Source: Lachnospiraceae bacterium | GTDB taxonomy: Bacteria; Bacillota; Clostridia; Lachnospirales; Lachnospiraceae | DNA: 41,036 bases | Assembly: GCA_024685495.1 (NCBI GenBank) | Contig: JAIKVT010000150.1 | Location: 1-41,036 of the forward strand | Direction of reading: 5' to 3' | In this document: positions 38,672 through 41,036 of the stretch, piece after piece | Numbering within the stretch: the first letter of the stretch is position 1 | How the letters are laid out: each line of letters starts with the position of its first letter | Translations under genes and position numbers: made by a program | The notes under the pieces: model-generated | Seen by the model: only the letters and a program-made list of their open reading frames with translations | Told to the model about the DNA's origin: nothing | The model's database searches: none

Positions 38672-41036
38672 ATGAAACCGAAGCGACTAATTAAATCAAG
38701 TATAGCTTTTACACTAGCATTTACTATGGTTCTAACATCAGGCATTGTAGCAAACGCCAATGAACTTAATGGTAGCGAAAAATATACTACTATTAGCGAA
38801 AACATAAAAGATATACTTCCTAAACAGACAGAAGAAATAAAGCAAGTAAACTCCATAGAAGAACTAGATACAAATGATACTATTGTAAAGGAATCAGATA
38901 GTATCTTTAAGTCGTGCCGACTTATAATCTATTCTGATAAAGAAATGGAGTTTGATAATGACTACATTAAGTCAGTACAAAAATATGATAACTTTTATGT
39001 CGTAGAATATGCGTCTGTAAAAGATACGGAAGATAGTTATAACAACTATAAAGAAGATGGCATTGATGTAGAAATAGACGAGGTAAAAGATACACCTGAG
39101 ATAGTAGAAAATAAGGCAAACAAAAATACCGAAGCCGAAGAAGATGTATCAAAAGAAGAAATAGCGACTACTAATACCGATAAAGATAAGCAAAATATAG
39201 ACGAAGCTAACGCTGACTCAAAAATAGTAACCGTTGCTATTTTAGATACGGGGCTTAATGCTGGAGAAGATATTTTTGACAATAGAATAGTAGAAGGTAA
39301 AAACTTTGTTGACGGCGATAACACTAACGATAATAACGGACACGGAACTGCTATGTCAAAAATAATGCTAGAAGAAACTAATGATCAGGAAGTTATCACA
39401 AAAATAATGCCAATAAAGGTACTTAATGATGAAGGCGTTGGTACAACTCTATCAGCATATAAAGGAATAAAATATGCAATAGAAAAAAATGTAGATGTAA
39501 TTAACTTATCTTTGTCAGGACTTGGCAAAAGTAAGTTATTAGAGTCTGCTATAAATGACGCAATAAACCATAATATTCCCGTAGTAGTCAGCGCAGGAAA
39601 TGATAACAAGGAAATCACAGAATATACACCGGCAAATATTGAAAGTACAATAACAGTATCAAGTACTGAAAATATAGATAATAAATACACTAAGACTATA
39701 TATTCAAACTTTGGCTCTGACACAAATAACATTGATTTTGCTACAAAAGGTTTTTATGAATATACAAGAACAATAAATAATAAGCAAGTAAATACAAGCA
39801 TAAGTGGTACATCTGTATCAAGTGCTTATGTAACAAGTTATGTGGCATTACTAAAACAATTAGCATTAACAGATGACGACGAAAATAATGACAACTTAAA
39901 CTTTAATGATATATATAACAGTTTAGTTTTAAGTTCTACAAAAATAAATGAAACTAATTCTGATTATACTGAAAAAGAAAACAAATATTATTTTGGTAAT
40001 GGCTACCTAGATAAGAGTAATTTTGTTATACAAAAAAGTGAAGAAGAAGTAACTCCACTTCCCGTAGAAGAAGTAAAAGAAACAGACGAAAACATAACAT
40101 TAAACACACAAGCAACAAATAGATTTATGTCCGCTTGTATAATTGACGGACACGGCTTTTATAATTCAAGTAAAGGCTTAGAAGCCCTAGCCGCTCAAAG
40201 TGCTTGTGGTTATGCTAGTAGTTGGGAAGATAAAGGTGCATTTTTAGACGCAATACTAGGTACTTATATAACAGATTACCAAAATCATACAATAACATTT
40301 AACGACGCATTTGAAATGGATAATAAGGGTGCAACAATAAACCTATACGGCACAAAGACTGTAAATTGCGTTGACAGTGATGGCGTTTCAGGTGACGGTA
40401 TTGGTGAGAAAAGTGCAGACGGTTACGCCCCGGCCGTAACTGTTAACGGAAATATAACTTTTGTGGGAGGAAGTTTATCATCAGCTAAAGCACAAGACTC
40501 AACTAATCTTTCATATATAAATCTTAATGAGGGCGTCTTAAATTATCGCCCCGCACTCGAAAACAACGGCACTGTTACATTAAATAATACAGGACTTCGT
40601 GCGGGAAGCAGAGCAGAATATGTAGTAAAAAATAACGCAGGACATACAATGACACTTACAGGTGGTGGTGCGTCAATAGGTGCTGCTAACGCAAGTGCAA
40701 GTAAGCCTAATATTATAAATGAAGGTACTTTAACTATTAGTGAAAACTCAACAAAGAAATATCAGTTAGATAAGAGCTACACGCCAAGCGGTTTTCAAAA
40801 TAGTGAAGCAATCCGAAATAATGGTACTTTATATGTAACAGGTGGTGTAATTGGACACGCTACTGTGGGAATAAAAAATAATACAACCAATGCTTATATA
40901 TCGGGTGGTACAATTTTTGCCTGTTCAGTCGGTATAGAAAATGCAAGTAGCAAACGATTAAATCAAAGTAGCGGTTCTATAACAAGTAACACCTATGGCG
41001 TAGTAAACAATAGTGGTGCAACTTATATAAAAAGTG
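38672..41036 (+). CDS. Secreted S8 subtilisin-like protease with C-terminal beta-solenoid-like repeats, 3' partial at window edge
   Basis: Missing from the ORF track because it has no stop in the window. Signal peptide MKPKRLIKSSIAFTLAFTMVLTSGIVANA; catalytic Asp VAILDTGLN, His NGHGTAMSK, oxyanion Asn VVSAGND, Ser SGTSVSSAY; then NNGTLYVTGGVIG-type repeats. Confidence 0.88.
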   Translation, partial: MKPKRLIKSSIAFTLAFTMVLTSGIVANANELNGSEKYTTISENIKDILPKQTEEIKQVNSIEELDTNDTIVKESDSIFKSCRLIIYSDKEMEFDNDYIKSVQKYDNFYVVEYASVKDTEDSYNNYKEDGIDVEIDEVKDTPEIVENKANKNTEAEEDVSKEEIATTNTDKDKQNIDEANADSKIVTVAILDTGLNAGEDIFDNRIVEGKNFVDGDNTNDNNGHGTAMSKIMLEETNDQEVITKIMPIKVLNDEGVGTTLSAYKGIKYAIEKNVDVINLSLSGLGKSKLLESAINDAINHNIPVVVSAGNDNKEITEYTPANIESTITVSSTENIDNKYTKTIYSNFGSDTNNIDFATKGFYEYTRTINNKQVNTSISGTSVSSAYVTSYVALLKQLALTDDDENNDNLNFNDIYNSLVLSSTKINETNSDYTEKENKYYFGNGYLDKSNFVIQKSEEEVTPLPVEEVKETDENITLNTQATNRFMSACIIDGHGFYNSSKGLEALAAQSACGYASSWEDKGAFLDAILGTYITDYQNHTITFNDAFEMDNKGATINLYGTKTVNCVDSDGVSGDGIGEKSADGYAPAVTVNGNITFVGGSLSSAKAQDSTNLSYINLNEGVLNYRPALENNGTVTLNNTGLRAGSRAEYVVKNNAGHTMTLTGGGASIGAANASASKPNIINEGTLTISENSTKKYQLDKSYTPSGFQNSEAIRNNGTLYVTGGVIGHATVGIKNNTTNAYISGGTIFACSVGIENASSKRLNQSSGSITSNTYGVVNNSGATYIKS

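Noticed and set aside
39046-39732. Minus-strand ORFs (92 and 115 aa) in the protease region
   Set aside because: Antisense to the long open subtilase frame that carries clear S8 motifs.

Overview
The window is AT-rich chromosomal DNA from a motile low-GC Firmicute, probably a Lachnospiraceae-type Clostridium; this taxonomic guess comes from gene content and codon style only. Positions 1 to about 32.95 kb are mostly conserved housekeeping and flagellar genes: a GH13 debranching-enzyme-like protein (open at the 5' edge), TraX, a DUF5662-like protein, trpS, comM, dprA, topA, codY, a flagellar operon (flgB-flgC-fliE-fliF-fliG-fliH-fliI-fliJ-motE-like-fliK-flgD-TIGR02530-like-flgE), an XpaC-like membrane protein, rubrerythrin, desulfoferrodoxin, a type-B carboxylesterase, recA with an SOS box, recX, rny, a NUDIX hydrolase, and aroE / aroD / aroK. 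From about 33 kb to the right edge is an accessory locus. It holds a pilin-like membrane protein, three consecutive proteins sharing the N-terminus MKxI[IL]DEYGxxI[IV] (two of them unlisted mini-ORFs of 36 and 47 aa), a pilin-like protein with an InlB-B/Flg_new-like C-terminus, a secreted DUF5648-like repeat protein, and a secreted S8 subtilase fused to a beta-solenoid-like region that runs off the window. A 1,917-bp IS6/IS240-like element with an 8-bp target duplication sits inside this locus, exactly at the end of one mini-ORF. The best leads are this locus, a possible fold-back control of the transposase start, a GH13 protein that has lost catalytic residues, a 6x30-bp tandem repeat in frame with fliE, a hairpin predicted to occlude the flgE ribosome-binding site, and several unrelated tandem repeats at gene junctions. 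All calls come from reading the sequence; no searches or folding programs were run.
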